Assembly: GCF_037478305.1 (NCBI RefSeq)
Contig: NZ_JBBGAZ010000006.1
Location: forward strand, 62,001 to 126,000
Direction: 5' to 3'
Length of the DNA stretch: 64,000 bases
From: Cognatishimia coralii
GTDB taxonomy: Bacteria > Pseudomonadota > Alphaproteobacteria > Rhodobacterales > Rhodobacteraceae
A model generated the notes under the pieces. It saw only the letters and a list, made by a program, of their open reading frames with translations, ran no database searches and was not told the origin of the DNA. This document shows, one piece after another, positions 32,170-40,334 of this stretch (its first letter is position 1; every line of letters starts with the position of its first letter). A program made the translations under genes and the position numbers.

Positions 32170-33746
32170 GTATCCTAGAGGTCAAAGATCTGCGTGTTGG
32201 CTTCCGTCAGGACGGTCAAACCTTTGAGGCGGTCAAAGGCGTGTCCTTCTCTCTGGATCGCGGAGAGACGGTGGCTTTGGTCGGGGAATCCGGGTCTGGT
32301 AAGTCCGTCACCGCGCTGTCGACCGTTGCGATGCTGGGTGAAAGCGCCTCGGTGTCTGGGTCCGTCACCTATGATGGTCAGGAAATGGTCAGTGCTGACG
32401 AAAAGCTGCTGCAAAAAGTGCGTGGCAACGACATCAGCTTTATCTTCCAAGAGCCGATGACCTCGCTCAACCCGTTGCACACATTGGAAAAGCAGCTCGG
32501 AGAGTCCCTTGCGCTCCACCAAGGTATTGTCGGAGACGACGCACGCAGCCGCATAGTGGATCTGCTTGTAAAAGTCGGAATCAGAGACCCTGAAGAGCGT
32601 CTGAAAAGCTATCCGCATCAGCTGAGCGGTGGGCAGCGCCAACGCGTCATGATCGCCATGGCCTTGGCGAATAAACCTGACATCCTGATTGCGGATGAAC
32701 CGACAACGGCCCTCGATGTGACCATTCAAGCCCAGATCCTCGAGTTGCTCGCAGACCTCAAGAAATCCGAAGGCATGGGGCTGTTGTTCATCACCCACGA
32801 CCTCGGCATCGTGCGCCAAATTGCCGACCGAGTCTGCGTCATGAAAGACGGAGAGATTGTCGAAGCTGGCCTAGTCTCAGAGATCTTCGCCAACCCGCAA
32901 CACGACTACACCAAGACGTTGCTGAGTGCCCGAGCAGTCGGTGCGCCTGATCCTGTGTCGGACGATGCTGATGTGGTCGCCCAAACCGACGAGCTGCGCA
33001 TCTGGTTTCCTATCCAACGCGGCCTTTTGCGTCGCACTGTTGGCCATATCAAAGCAGTCAACTCAGCTTCGGTGACCGTCAGGGCAGGCGAAACGCTCGG
33101 CATTGTGGGCGAAAGCGGGTCGGGCAAAACAACGCTCGCGCTTGCGATCATGCGTCTGATCGGCTCGGAAGGTCCAATTCGCTTTCAGGGTAACGACATA
33201 CGCAACCTGAAAACCCGTGAGCTCCGCGCCTTGCGCAAAGACATGCAGATCGTTTTCCAGGATCCTTTCGGAAGCCTCAGCCCGCGCATGACCTGCGAAC
33301 AGATCATCGCCGAAGGGCTTGGCGTACACGGAAAACCCGACGGGCGCGACACGCGCGTGTTGGTCGGCGAAGTGATGGAAGAAGTTGGGCTCGATCCCGC
33401 CACGATGGATCGCTACCCGCATGAGTTCTCAGGCGGCCAGCGCCAACGCATCGCCATTGCTCGCGCCATGATTTTGCGACCGAAATTGCTGGTGCTGGAT
33501 GAGCCAACCTCGGCATTGGATATGACGGTGCAGGTTCAGATCGTGGACCTCTTGCGAAACCTGCAAAAGAAGTACGACCTTGCCTATCTCTTCATCAGCC
33601 ACGACCTCGATGTGGTGCGCGCAATGAGCCACAAGATCATGGTGATGAAACAAGGCGATGTGGTGGAAACCGGCACGGCGTCCGAGATCTTTGAGGCGCC
33701 CAAAACCGACTACACCAAAGAGCTTCTCGCGGCGGTGCCAGCCTAG
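32166..33746 (+). CDS. yejF: Peptide ABC transporter ATP-binding protein YejF (two ABC domains)
   Basis: This 526-residue fused ATPase energises YejBE. The first nucleotide-binding domain has Walker A GESGSGKSVTALS, signature LSGGQRQRVMIAMAL and Walker B ILIADEPTTALD. The second has GESGSGKTTLALA, FSGGQRQRIAIARA and LLVLDEPTSALD. Both also carry the oligopeptide-transporter C-terminal extension (DYTKTLLSA and DYTKELLAA). All catalytic elements are intact. It is the last gene of the operon; two inverted repeat copies lie just beyond. Confidence 0.95.
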   Translation: MSILEVKDLRVGFRQDGQTFEAVKGVSFSLDRGETVALVGESGSGKSVTALSTVAMLGESASVSGSVTYDGQEMVSADEKLLQKVRGNDISFIFQEPMTSLNPLHTLEKQLGESLALHQGIVGDDARSRIVDLLVKVGIRDPEERLKSYPHQLSGGQRQRVMIAMALANKPDILIADEPTTALDVTIQAQILELLADLKKSEGMGLLFITHDLGIVRQIADRVCVMKDGEIVEAGLVSEIFANPQHDYTKTLLSARAVGAPDPVSDDADVVAQTDELRIWFPIQRGLLRRTVGHIKAVNSASVTVRAGETLGIVGESGSGKTTLALAIMRLIGSEGPIRFQGNDIRNLKTRELRALRKDMQIVFQDPFGSLSPRMTCEQIIAEGLGVHGKPDGRDTRVLVGEVMEEVGLDPATMDRYPHEFSGGQRQRIAIARAMILRPKLLVLDEPTSALDMTVQVQIVDLLRNLQKKYDLAYLFISHDLDVVRAMSHKIMVMKQGDVVETGTASEIFEAPKTDYTKELLAAVPA

Positions 33747-33750
33747 GATT

Positions 33751-33773
33751 TGAGTACTTGGGACAAGATGAAA
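33751..33773 (+). repeat. Dispersed intergenic repeat, copy 4
   Basis: GAGTACTTGGGACAAGATGA with TGA...AAA context, 4 bases after the yejF stop. It pairs head to head with the inverted copy at 33782-33802, so the transcript could fold into a hairpin. Confidence 0.6.
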
Positions 33774-33781
33774 TCCGCCTC

Positions 33782-33802
33782 TTTCTCTTGCCAAAAATAT
33801 CC
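33782..33802 (-). repeat. Dispersed intergenic repeat, copy 5 (inverted)
   Basis: On the minus strand it reads GGATATTTTTGGCAAGAGAA, the same core as the other copies. It lies between the convergent yejF and carboxypeptidase genes, nine bases from copy 4. Confidence 0.6.
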
Positions 33803-33822
33803 AAATAGCAACGCGTGGGCGC

Positions 33823-35199
33823 TCAGCTTGGCCCGATCATGAAGCAAGAAATTTGCCGCGCTTGCAGGCGGCGACAGGCGAGGTCTGCGGTTTCGCGGGA
33901 CAGGCCCATGAAGTTCGCGTCAAACCCCCGGCTCGACTTGACCACTTTGCGCAGGGATCCATCCAGTGTGTTGATCTCTGACAGGGCCGTCTTGAGCAGC
34001 ATTTTCTCGGCGGCGTAGCGGCTGGTGTAGCGTCCGACGTTGATACCCCAATGGCGACCGCCAGATGTGGTTAGGCGCGTAACAACCTGAGGCTCCTGAT
34101 CCTCAACAATAAGCGGAGCAGGGCGTGTTGGTTCTTTGTTCACCAGCGATGCGCTTTTGGCTTCTTGAAGCGCGTCTTCGATGCCTAGGTTGATGGCATT
34201 GGGATCCACCTCCGCAATCAGAGGCGCAGCGGCGGGTGTTGCGGCTGATCCGGGGCGCAGCTTAGGGCGCAGGCTTTTCTTGATAGCGGTCGCGACGCGC
34301 ACGGTTTTGCTACCTACGGATTGGTTCGGGGACCCGTTATAGACCGGCAAAGCGGGCTTGCGCAGGGCGACGCGGCTTGGTGCACGTTTGAAGCCCAGGT
34401 CCAGAAGTTCCGCCACGCGAGCATTCCGCGTCGCTGTGGAGCGACCGCCGAAGACCGTCGCGATGATACGCTCACTACCGCGTTCAGCCGAAGCTACTAG
34501 GTTGAAGCCAGCCGCGCGGGTGTAGCCTGTCTTGATACCATCAGCACCGCGATAAGAGCCCAGCATGCGACGGTTGGTATTGGCAACTTCGCGCACGCCG
34601 GCATAGGTCGAGGTGCGTGAGAAGAGGTTGTAGTACTGCGGATAATCATAGAGCAGATGCCGCCCCATGGTCGTCATGTCACGGGCAGTCGACAGGTGAC
34701 CGGATTCCGTCAGGCCATGTGCGTTGCGAAATGTGGTGTTGGACATGCCGAGTGCTTTGGCCGTGCGGTTCATCCGGCGGGCAAAAGCCGCTTCAGAGCC
34801 GGAAATCGCTTCGCCAATTGCAGTGGCCGCGTCATTTGCCGATTTCACTGCTGCTGCGCGCACCAGATAGCGCAAGGCAATGCGTTGACCGGATTTCAAT
34901 CCGAGTTTCGAAGGGGGTTCCGCCGCCGCGTGCTTAGACACGCGCACCTTGGTGTCCATGGTGATTTCGCCGTTTTTGACCGCTTCAAAGGCAATGTAGA
35001 GCGTCATCATTTTGGTCAGAGAGGCCGGGTGCAGTCGGGTGTCAGCGTTGCGAGAATGCAGGACTTCGCCAGAGCGCGCGTCGATCACCATCGCCGCATA
35101 GGGTGCTGCGATAGCTGGGGTCACGAACCCCAAAAACAACAAGAGTGACGCAAGAATCGCCAACCCGCGATGGGTCGGACTGCTGCTCCGATCCTTCAC
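33823..35199 (-). CDS. D-alanyl-D-alanine carboxypeptidase with C-terminal SPOR domain
   Basis: A 458-residue penicillin-binding protein of the S11/DacF type. A signal peptide ends near residue 31 (LASLLLFLGFVTPAIAA). The active-site motifs are S60-LTK63, S120-AN and K223-TG (GIKTGYT). A variable linker leads to a C-terminal SPOR domain (about residues 370-455, WGINVGRYTSRYAAEKMLLKTALSEINTLDGSL), which in other proteins binds denuded septal glycan. It removes the terminal D-Ala of peptidoglycan stem peptides. The promoter region has two GANTC sites. Confidence 0.93.
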   Translation of the reverse strand: MKDRSSSPTHRGLAILASLLLFLGFVTPAIAAPYAAMVIDARSGEVLHSRNADTRLHPASLTKMMTLYIAFEAVKNGEITMDTKVRVSKHAAAEPPSKLGLKSGQRIALRYLVRAAAVKSANDAATAIGEAISGSEAAFARRMNRTAKALGMSNTTFRNAHGLTESGHLSTARDMTTMGRHLLYDYPQYYNLFSRTSTYAGVREVANTNRRMLGSYRGADGIKTGYTRAAGFNLVASAERGSERIIATVFGGRSTATRNARVAELLDLGFKRAPSRVALRKPALPVYNGSPNQSVGSKTVRVATAIKKSLRPKLRPGSAATPAAAPLIAEVDPNAINLGIEDALQEAKSASLVNKEPTRPAPLIVEDQEPQVVTRLTTSGGRHWGINVGRYTSRYAAEKMLLKTALSEINTLDGSLRKVVKSSRGFDANFMGLSRETADLACRRLQARQISCFMIGPS

Positions 35200-35270
35200 T
35201 GCTTCTGCCTTTACTGCCTCGATGCCGTTTCTTCGGCGAATTTTATTGAGATCAATCTACCACAGAGCGA

Positions 35271-35293
35271 GAATCGAATAAACCCTTTGATTC
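35271..35293. promoter_or_regulatory. Two GANTC (CcrM-type) methylation sites upstream of the carboxypeptidase
   Basis: GAATC at 35271-35275 and GATTC at 35289-35293 lie 72-94 bases upstream of the carboxypeptidase start. GANTC sites in promoters can make expression depend on the replication fork in alphaproteobacteria. The function here is inferred only. The rest of 35200-35387 shows no gene. Confidence 0.35.
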
Positions 35294-35387
35294 ATTTACT
35301 TTTCTGGAAATTAAAGTCCGGTAAATCCATATTTAGTGGTGAGCTTGAAGCCGGATACCATATGGGCGAAATTGCCTTGGCGCGTAT

Positions 35388-36095
35388 TTACGCTTTCGAA
35401 ATCTCATCAACCAAGGCTGGAAGCCCGTTCAGCGCCTCAATCTGCCGATATCTTGAGTGACCGTCCGGCGGAGTGGCCACTTCGAGAGCCCAGGTTAATC
35501 CATGCGGAACATGAATGCCCCATCCGCCTGCGTCGACCATCGGTACAACATCGGATTTCATCGAGTTGCCGACCATCATGCCGAGATCGGCACCGTCTCC
35601 GTGACGAGCAAAGATGTCTTCATAGACGGACTGACGTTTGTCCGAGACGATTTCAACACCGTCAAACAGATCGCCAAGGCCTGATTGCGCGAGCTTGCGT
35701 TCCTGATCCAAGAGGTCTCCTTTGGTGATCAAAAGAACGCGATGGTTTTCCGCACAATGGGCGACGGCTTCGGCGGCATGGGGCAAAAGATCAATCGGAT
35801 GGTTAAGCATCTCGCGTCCGGCTTCCATAAGTTCAGCGATCACTGCGGCGGGCACACGTTCTTCTGTGACCTCAATCGCGGTTTCGATCATCGAAAGAAC
35901 AAAGCCTTTCACGCCAAATCCATAGTGACCTAGATTGCGTTTCTCGGCCTCCAAAAGCCGTTCTTCGAGGTGATCCTGTTCCGCAAAATCCGCCAAAAGC
36001 TCTGCGAATCGGTCTTGGGTCATGCGGAAAAACCGCTCGTTGTGCCAAAGCGTATCGTCTGCATCAAAGCCGATAGTTGTGAGTTTTCCGCCCAT
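35388..36095 (-). CDS. HAD family hydrolase
   Basis: A 235-residue phosphatase-type HAD protein. Motif I is GFDADDTLWHNERFF (nucleophile D11 and acid D13), motif II VLLITKGD with T, and motif III/IV DKRQSVYEDIFARHG then LGMMVGNSMKSDVVPMVDAGGWGIHV. The helical cap domain is inserted after motif I. The substrate is unknown. I prefer the ATG at 36095 (MGGKLTTIGFDADD) to the TTG at 36107. It is divergent from clpS. Confidence 0.85.
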   Translation of the reverse strand: MGGKLTTIGFDADDTLWHNERFFRMTQDRFAELLADFAEQDHLEERLLEAEKRNLGHYGFGVKGFVLSMIETAIEVTEERVPAAVIAELMEAGREMLNHPIDLLPHAAEAVAHCAENHRVLLITKGDLLDQERKLAQSGLGDLFDGVEIVSDKRQSVYEDIFARHGDGADLGMMVGNSMKSDVVPMVDAGGWGIHVPHGLTWALEVATPPDGHSRYRQIEALNGLPALVDEISKA

Positions 36096-36184
36096 AATGC
36101 CCTGCAATTGCTGCCCAACCTCTTTTCTAAACGGAATGTTAAGCTATATACAGCCTTCATCATCTGGGACGGATAGATTTGACC

Positions 36185-36523
36185 ATGATTTTGGAACCGC
36201 TGCGCATGTCTATGAACAGTGACGACGATGCCGATACAGGCGTCGCGGTCAAAACCCGTGCCAAAACCAAACGCCCACCTTTGTATAAGGTGCTGCTGCT
36301 CAATGACGACTACACGCCGATGGAGTTTGTGGTTCAGATCCTTGAGCGGTTCTTTGGCCTGACCCACGCCCAAGCGTTTGAGATCATGCTGACGGTTCAC
36401 AAAAAAGGCGTCGCCGTTGTTGGCGTGTTCAGCCACGAGATTGCGGAAACCAAAGTGACTCAGGTCATGGATTTTGCCCGCCGCCATCAGCACCCGCTGC
36501 AATGCACCATGGAAAAGGAGTGA
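36185..36523 (+). CDS. clpS: ATP-dependent Clp protease adaptor ClpS
   Basis: A 112-residue adaptor that hands N-degron substrates to ClpAP. The core is RPPLYKVLLLNDDYTPMEFVVQILERFFGLTHAQAFEIMLTVHKKGVAVVGVFSHEIAETKVTQVMDFARRHQHPLQCTMEKE. The NDDYTPMEFV and HKKG segments line the N-end pocket and ClpA contact. The N-terminal extension is flexible. The start is uncertain among ATGs at 36185, 36206 and 36212. The adjacent downstream gene is a methyltransferase, not clpA. A hairpin overlaps the stop codon. Confidence 0.95.
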   Translation: MILEPLRMSMNSDDDADTGVAVKTRAKTKRPPLYKVLLLNDDYTPMEFVVQILERFFGLTHAQAFEIMLTVHKKGVAVVGVFSHEIAETKVTQVMDFARRHQHPLQCTMEKE

Positions 36524-36546
36524 TCTGAGCCCGCGCGCTCGGATCA
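36521..36546 (+). other. Hairpin overlapping the clpS stop codon
   Basis: TGATCTGAGC and GCTCGGATCA pair over ten bases (one G-U) around a CCGCGC loop. No T run follows. It could attenuate read-through into the methyltransferase gene eight bases later, or protect the clpS 3' end. Confidence 0.35.
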
Positions 36547-36553
36547 GAGTCGG

Positions 36554-37537
36554 ATGGCAAGTGAACGTCTTACGCTCGCGCTTGAGTCGGGGCAGGTGGT
36601 TTTGCCTGATGAAGGTCAGATTGCCGTCTTTGGGCCAAGCAATTTGGCGGATATCGCTGAGATCCCCAAAGACCGTGCTGTGATTTTGCAGCCGTTAAAA
36701 CCGGCCCATGATGTTTTTGCGGCGGCGGGTTATGACTGTGCCATAGAGCCCGATGGTGATTTTGCAGCGTCAGTTGTTTTCCTGCCGCGTGCCAAGGCGT
36801 TGGCGCAGCTGCGGGTTGCGCAGGCCGCCGCGCTGGGTGGGCCTGTTTATGTCGATGGCCAAAAGACCGATGGCATCGACAGCATGTTGAAGGCCTGTAA
36901 GAAACGCGCCGATGTCGCCGGAAGTTTTTCCAAGGCGCATGGCAAATTGTTCTGGTTCGCGGGCGGTGATTTTGCGGACTGGCAGAACGACGCCCCTTCT
37001 GAAGTCGACCAAGGCTTTCAAACCCGCCCGGGTGTGTTTTCCGCGGATGGGATTGATCCGGCGTCTAAGGCGTTGGCGGCGGCACTGCCTGAAAAGCTTG
37101 GCAAACAGGTTGCCGATCTGGGTGCGGGCTGGGGCTATCTGTCTCGCACAATCCTGACACGCGGCGAGGTCGAGGACCTCTATTTGATCGAAGCCGATTA
37201 CGCGGCCCTCGAGTGTGCCAAGGCCAATGTCACCGACCCGCGCGCTTCATTCCATTGGGCCGATGCGACCACGTGGGAACCCCGAGCGCGGATGAACACG
37301 GTGGTTATGAACCCTCCGTTTCACACAGGGCGTGCGGCGGATCCTGATCTGGGCCGCGCCTTTATCGCGGCGGCGGCACGTATGCTCGCGCCGACGGGTC
37401 AGCTCTGGGTGGTAGCCAATCGGCACCTGCCCTATGAGGCAACGCTTGAAGCACATTTCGCCAAAGTCGAAGAGGTAACCGGCGACAATCGGTTCAAAAT
37501 CCTGCGCGCCGAACGGCCCGCTCGCGCGCGGCGCTAA
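36554..37537 (+). CDS. Class I SAM methyltransferase, RsmC-like (rRNA guanine-N2)
   Basis: A 327-residue protein with a duplicated methyltransferase layout like RsmC/RlmG: a degenerate N-terminal domain (SERLTLALESGQVVLPDEGQIAVFGPSNLADI) and a catalytic C-terminal domain with motif I VADLGAGWGYLSRTIL and motif IV MNPPFHTG, the NPPF box that marks guanine or adenine amino-methylation. E. coli RsmC methylates G1207 of 16S rRNA. The exact target here is inferred from family. It follows clpS by 30 bases. Confidence 0.84.
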   Translation: MASERLTLALESGQVVLPDEGQIAVFGPSNLADIAEIPKDRAVILQPLKPAHDVFAAAGYDCAIEPDGDFAASVVFLPRAKALAQLRVAQAAALGGPVYVDGQKTDGIDSMLKACKKRADVAGSFSKAHGKLFWFAGGDFADWQNDAPSEVDQGFQTRPGVFSADGIDPASKALAAALPEKLGKQVADLGAGWGYLSRTILTRGEVEDLYLIEADYAALECAKANVTDPRASFHWADATTWEPRARMNTVVMNPPFHTGRAADPDLGRAFIAAAARMLAPTGQLWVVANRHLPYEATLEAHFAKVEEVTGDNRFKILRAERPARARR

Positions 37538-37574
37538 TTCCGCGTAAGTTTTCTCAGAATCAGAGGGCGAGGCC

Positions 37575-38372
37575 ATGTCTTTTTCTATCGCGGGTAAGAC
37601 CGCCATTATCACCGGCGCAGCCAACGGGATCGGCCTCGCGGTGGCGCGGGAATTTGCGGATCGCGGTGCGAATGTCGTGATGGCGGACATGGATGACGAA
37701 CAATTGTCCAAAGAGGTCGGAGACTTTCCCGACAGCTCCAATGTCATTCACTTCGCCGGCGACCTGCGCGAACGCCTCACCATCGCGAATCTTCTTTCGG
37801 CCACCGTCGATGCCTTTGAGCGTGTCGATATTCTGGTCAACGCCAGCCGCCAGATCCTGATGACGGATCCTTTGGACATGGATGACGACTCGGTTGAGAC
37901 CATGCTGAGCCAAAACCTCATGACCTCGCTGCGGCTGTCACAAGCGGTGGCCAAGCGCATGATCAAGCAAAATGAGGATGAAGAGGGTGCGGCAGGGGCC
38001 ATTGTGAACCTCTCGTCTATTGCGGCCTGCCGGACGCAGCCCAACCTGATGGGCTATTCCATGGCAACAGCGGCTCTGGATCAGATGACGCGGGGACTGG
38101 CGACGGCACTGGCAGAACATCAGATCCGTGTGAATGCGGTGGCAATCGGCTCGGTCATGAGCGCGAGCATGCAAAACACGCTCAAGGAACATCCCGAGTA
38201 TCGCAAGACCATCGAGGACAACACGCTACTTGGTCGCATTGCCCCTGCCGCCGAAGTCACCGATACCGTGCGCTATCTGGCGTCCGACGCGGCGGGATTT
38301 GTCACCGGTCAGGTGATTACGGTCGATGGCGGGCGCACTTTGATTGATCCGGTGCAAACTCCGGTTCACTAA
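37575..38372 (+). CDS. SDR family oxidoreductase with altered catalytic lysine
   Basis: A 265-residue short-chain dehydrogenase/reductase. The cofactor motif TGAANGIGLAVAREFADRGANVVMADMD is intact (TGxxxGIG) and the acidic MADMD suggests NAD. The catalytic serine is present (NLSSIAACRT) and the tyrosine in GYSMATAALDQM, but the usual YxxxK is YSMAT, so the lysine is threonine; the NAG motif is NAS (LVNASRQ). The C-terminus GFVTGQVITVDGGRTL is classical. Activity may be weak or changed. It is followed closely by hemF. Confidence 0.85.
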   Translation: MSFSIAGKTAIITGAANGIGLAVAREFADRGANVVMADMDDEQLSKEVGDFPDSSNVIHFAGDLRERLTIANLLSATVDAFERVDILVNASRQILMTDPLDMDDDSVETMLSQNLMTSLRLSQAVAKRMIKQNEDEEGAAGAIVNLSSIAACRTQPNLMGYSMATAALDQMTRGLATALAEHQIRVNAVAIGSVMSASMQNTLKEHPEYRKTIEDNTLLGRIAPAAEVTDTVRYLASDAAGFVTGQVITVDGGRTLIDPVQTPVH

Positions 38373-38386
38373 CCTAGGAGTCCCCG

Positions 38387-39280
38387 ATGTCTGAGGATCT
38401 GTCTCAAGAAAAAGCACGCGCGAGTGCCTGGTTTCGCGAGCTGCGCGATACGATTGTCGCTGCGTTTGAAGGTCTAGAAGACAGCCATTCCGAAGGGCCT
38501 TTCGCGGATCAGCCTGCGGGGCGGTTTGAAGTCACTGAAACCAAACGCTCTGCCGAGGATGGCTCGGACGCGGGCGGAGGCCTGATGTCCGTGATGCGCG
38601 GCGGTCGCGTGTTTGAAAAGGTTGGTGTGAACGTCTCGACCGTCTACGGCACCTTGGGTGAACGTGCGCAGAACGCGATGGCAGCGCGCAAGGGCATTCC
38701 TGGGATGAAAGAGGACCCGCGTTTTTGGGCCAGCGGCATTTCCCTCGTGGCGCATATGCAGAACCCGCATTGTCCGGCGGTTCATATGAACACGCGGATG
38801 TTCTGGACTCCGCATGCGTGGTGGTTCGGCGGCGGCTCTGATCTGAATCCTTGCCTTGAGTATGATGAAGACACGGCGCATTTCCACGCGGTGCAAAAGG
38901 CCCATTGCGACCAACACGGAGAGGCGCATTACCCGCGTCTCAAGGCCTGGGCGGATGAGTATTTCTTTGTCCCGCATCGCGGTCGCGCGCGGGGTGTTGG
39001 CGGGATCTTTTTGGATGACCATTGCACCGGCGATTGGGAAGCTGATTTTAGTTTCATCCAAGACATTGGCCGTGCGTTTTTGCCGGCCTATCAGCCTTTG
39101 GTCGAAAAACGTCGGGGCGATGATTTCGGAGAAGCCGAGAAAGATGCGCAGCTTGTGCACCGTGGGCTCTATGCCGAATATAATCTGGTCTATGACCGGG
39201 GAACTAAGTTTGGCCTAGAGACGGGTCATGACGCCAATGCGGTGCTCATGAGCCTGCCGCCTTTGGCGAAATGGGTCTAG
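38387..39280 (+). CDS. hemF: Oxygen-dependent coproporphyrinogen III oxidase
   Basis: This 297-residue enzyme of heme synthesis decarboxylates two propionates of coproporphyrinogen III with O2 to give protoporphyrinogen IX. Family stretches include GGGLMSVMRGGRVFEKVGVNVSTVYG, SLVAHMQNPHCPAVHMNTRMFWTPHAWWFGGGSDLNPC and GVGGIFLDDH, then EYNLVYDRGTKFGLETG near the end. It is separated from the SDR gene by 14 bases. Its 3' end overlaps hemC by four bases, tail to tail. Confidence 0.97.
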   Translation: MSEDLSQEKARASAWFRELRDTIVAAFEGLEDSHSEGPFADQPAGRFEVTETKRSAEDGSDAGGGLMSVMRGGRVFEKVGVNVSTVYGTLGERAQNAMAARKGIPGMKEDPRFWASGISLVAHMQNPHCPAVHMNTRMFWTPHAWWFGGGSDLNPCLEYDEDTAHFHAVQKAHCDQHGEAHYPRLKAWADEYFFVPHRGRARGVGGIFLDDHCTGDWEADFSFIQDIGRAFLPAYQPLVEKRRGDDFGEAEKDAQLVHRGLYAEYNLVYDRGTKFGLETGHDANAVLMSLPPLAKWV

Positions 39281-40233
39281 CGCCAGCTAAAGAAATCTGA
39301 CGGGGCTTTGGCGAGGATCTCTTCGCCAAGCTTTGTGCCTAAGTCGACGGCACCAGCCACAGGCGCACGACCCTCGGCGGTCAGCCGTTCTGATCCGTCC
39401 GGTTGCAAGATCTCTCCGCGCAGTTGGATTTCATCACCTTCAATCACTGACAACGCGGCAATCGGTGTTTCACAGGACCCGTCCAGTTTCGCAAGGAACG
39501 CGCGTTCGCAAGTGACGCGGGCTGCGGTTTCGGGGTGGTGGATTGCAGCCAGCATGTTTGCGGCACGTAGATCGTCCGCGCGATGTTCGATCCCAATCGC
39601 GCCCTGTGCCACCGCTGGCAACATTTCATCGGGTTCAATTGCGGCGGTCGCGCGGTCTGTCATACCCAGACGGGTCAGCCCGGCCATCGCCAGAAACGAG
39701 CAATCCGCCACGCCATCTTCGAGTTTTTTCAAGCGTGTCTGAACATTGCCGCGAAACTCGACCAGCTTCAGATCAGGGCGAATTTGCGACAGCTGCGCAC
39801 GGCGACGCAATGACGACGTCCCAACAATCGCTCCCTCAGGCAGCTCGGAAATTGATTTATATTTCAGAGAGATAAACGCATCCCGCACGTCCTCTCGTGG
39901 CAAAAACACATCTAGCACCAGACCCTCAGGCTGCACCGTCGGCATGTCCTTGGTCGAATGTACCGCGATGTCGATATCACCGCGCAGCATGGCCTCTTCG
40001 ATCTCCTTGGTGAAAAGTCCCTTGTTGCCGATCTCTTTCAAAGGGCGATCCGCGTCGATCATCTGGCGATTGTCACCGGTGGTTTGAATGACCACGATCT
40101 CAAAGGCTTCTGCCCCCAAATCATGCGCAGCCATCAGCCGATCCCGCGTTTCATGGGCCTGTGCCAATGCCAAAGGCGAACCACGGGTGCCGATTTTCAA
40201 CGGCGCGTCAGAGGAAGGGAGTTTGATCGTCAT
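39277..40233 (-). CDS. hemC: Hydroxymethylbilane synthase (porphobilinogen deaminase)
   Basis: A 318-residue enzyme that joins four porphobilinogens into hydroxymethylbilane. It starts MTIKLPSSDAPLKIGTRGSPLALAQAHETR. The catalytic aspartate region is VHSTKDMPT, and the dipyrromethane cofactor cysteine lies in LDGSCETPIAALS. Domain order and length match HemC. I use the ATG at 40233, with the family N-terminus, over the open extension to 40281. It is divergent from hemE, with a 101-base shared promoter region, and convergent with hemF. Confidence 0.97.
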   Translation of the reverse strand: MTIKLPSSDAPLKIGTRGSPLALAQAHETRDRLMAAHDLGAEAFEIVVIQTTGDNRQMIDADRPLKEIGNKGLFTKEIEEAMLRGDIDIAVHSTKDMPTVQPEGLVLDVFLPREDVRDAFISLKYKSISELPEGAIVGTSSLRRRAQLSQIRPDLKLVEFRGNVQTRLKKLEDGVADCSFLAMAGLTRLGMTDRATAAIEPDEMLPAVAQGAIGIEHRADDLRAANMLAAIHHPETAARVTCERAFLAKLDGSCETPIAALSVIEGDEIQLRGEILQPDGSERLTAEGRAPVAGAVDLGTKLGEEILAKAPSDFFSWR

Positions 40234-40334
40234 GGCCGAACCTCTACCCGCGTCCCATTGTCCTGACAAGCACCGCTGCACTTGACATCTTGTCGCTGGC
40301 GCTAGACCTAACCAAAGACTTTGCGAGGTGAACT

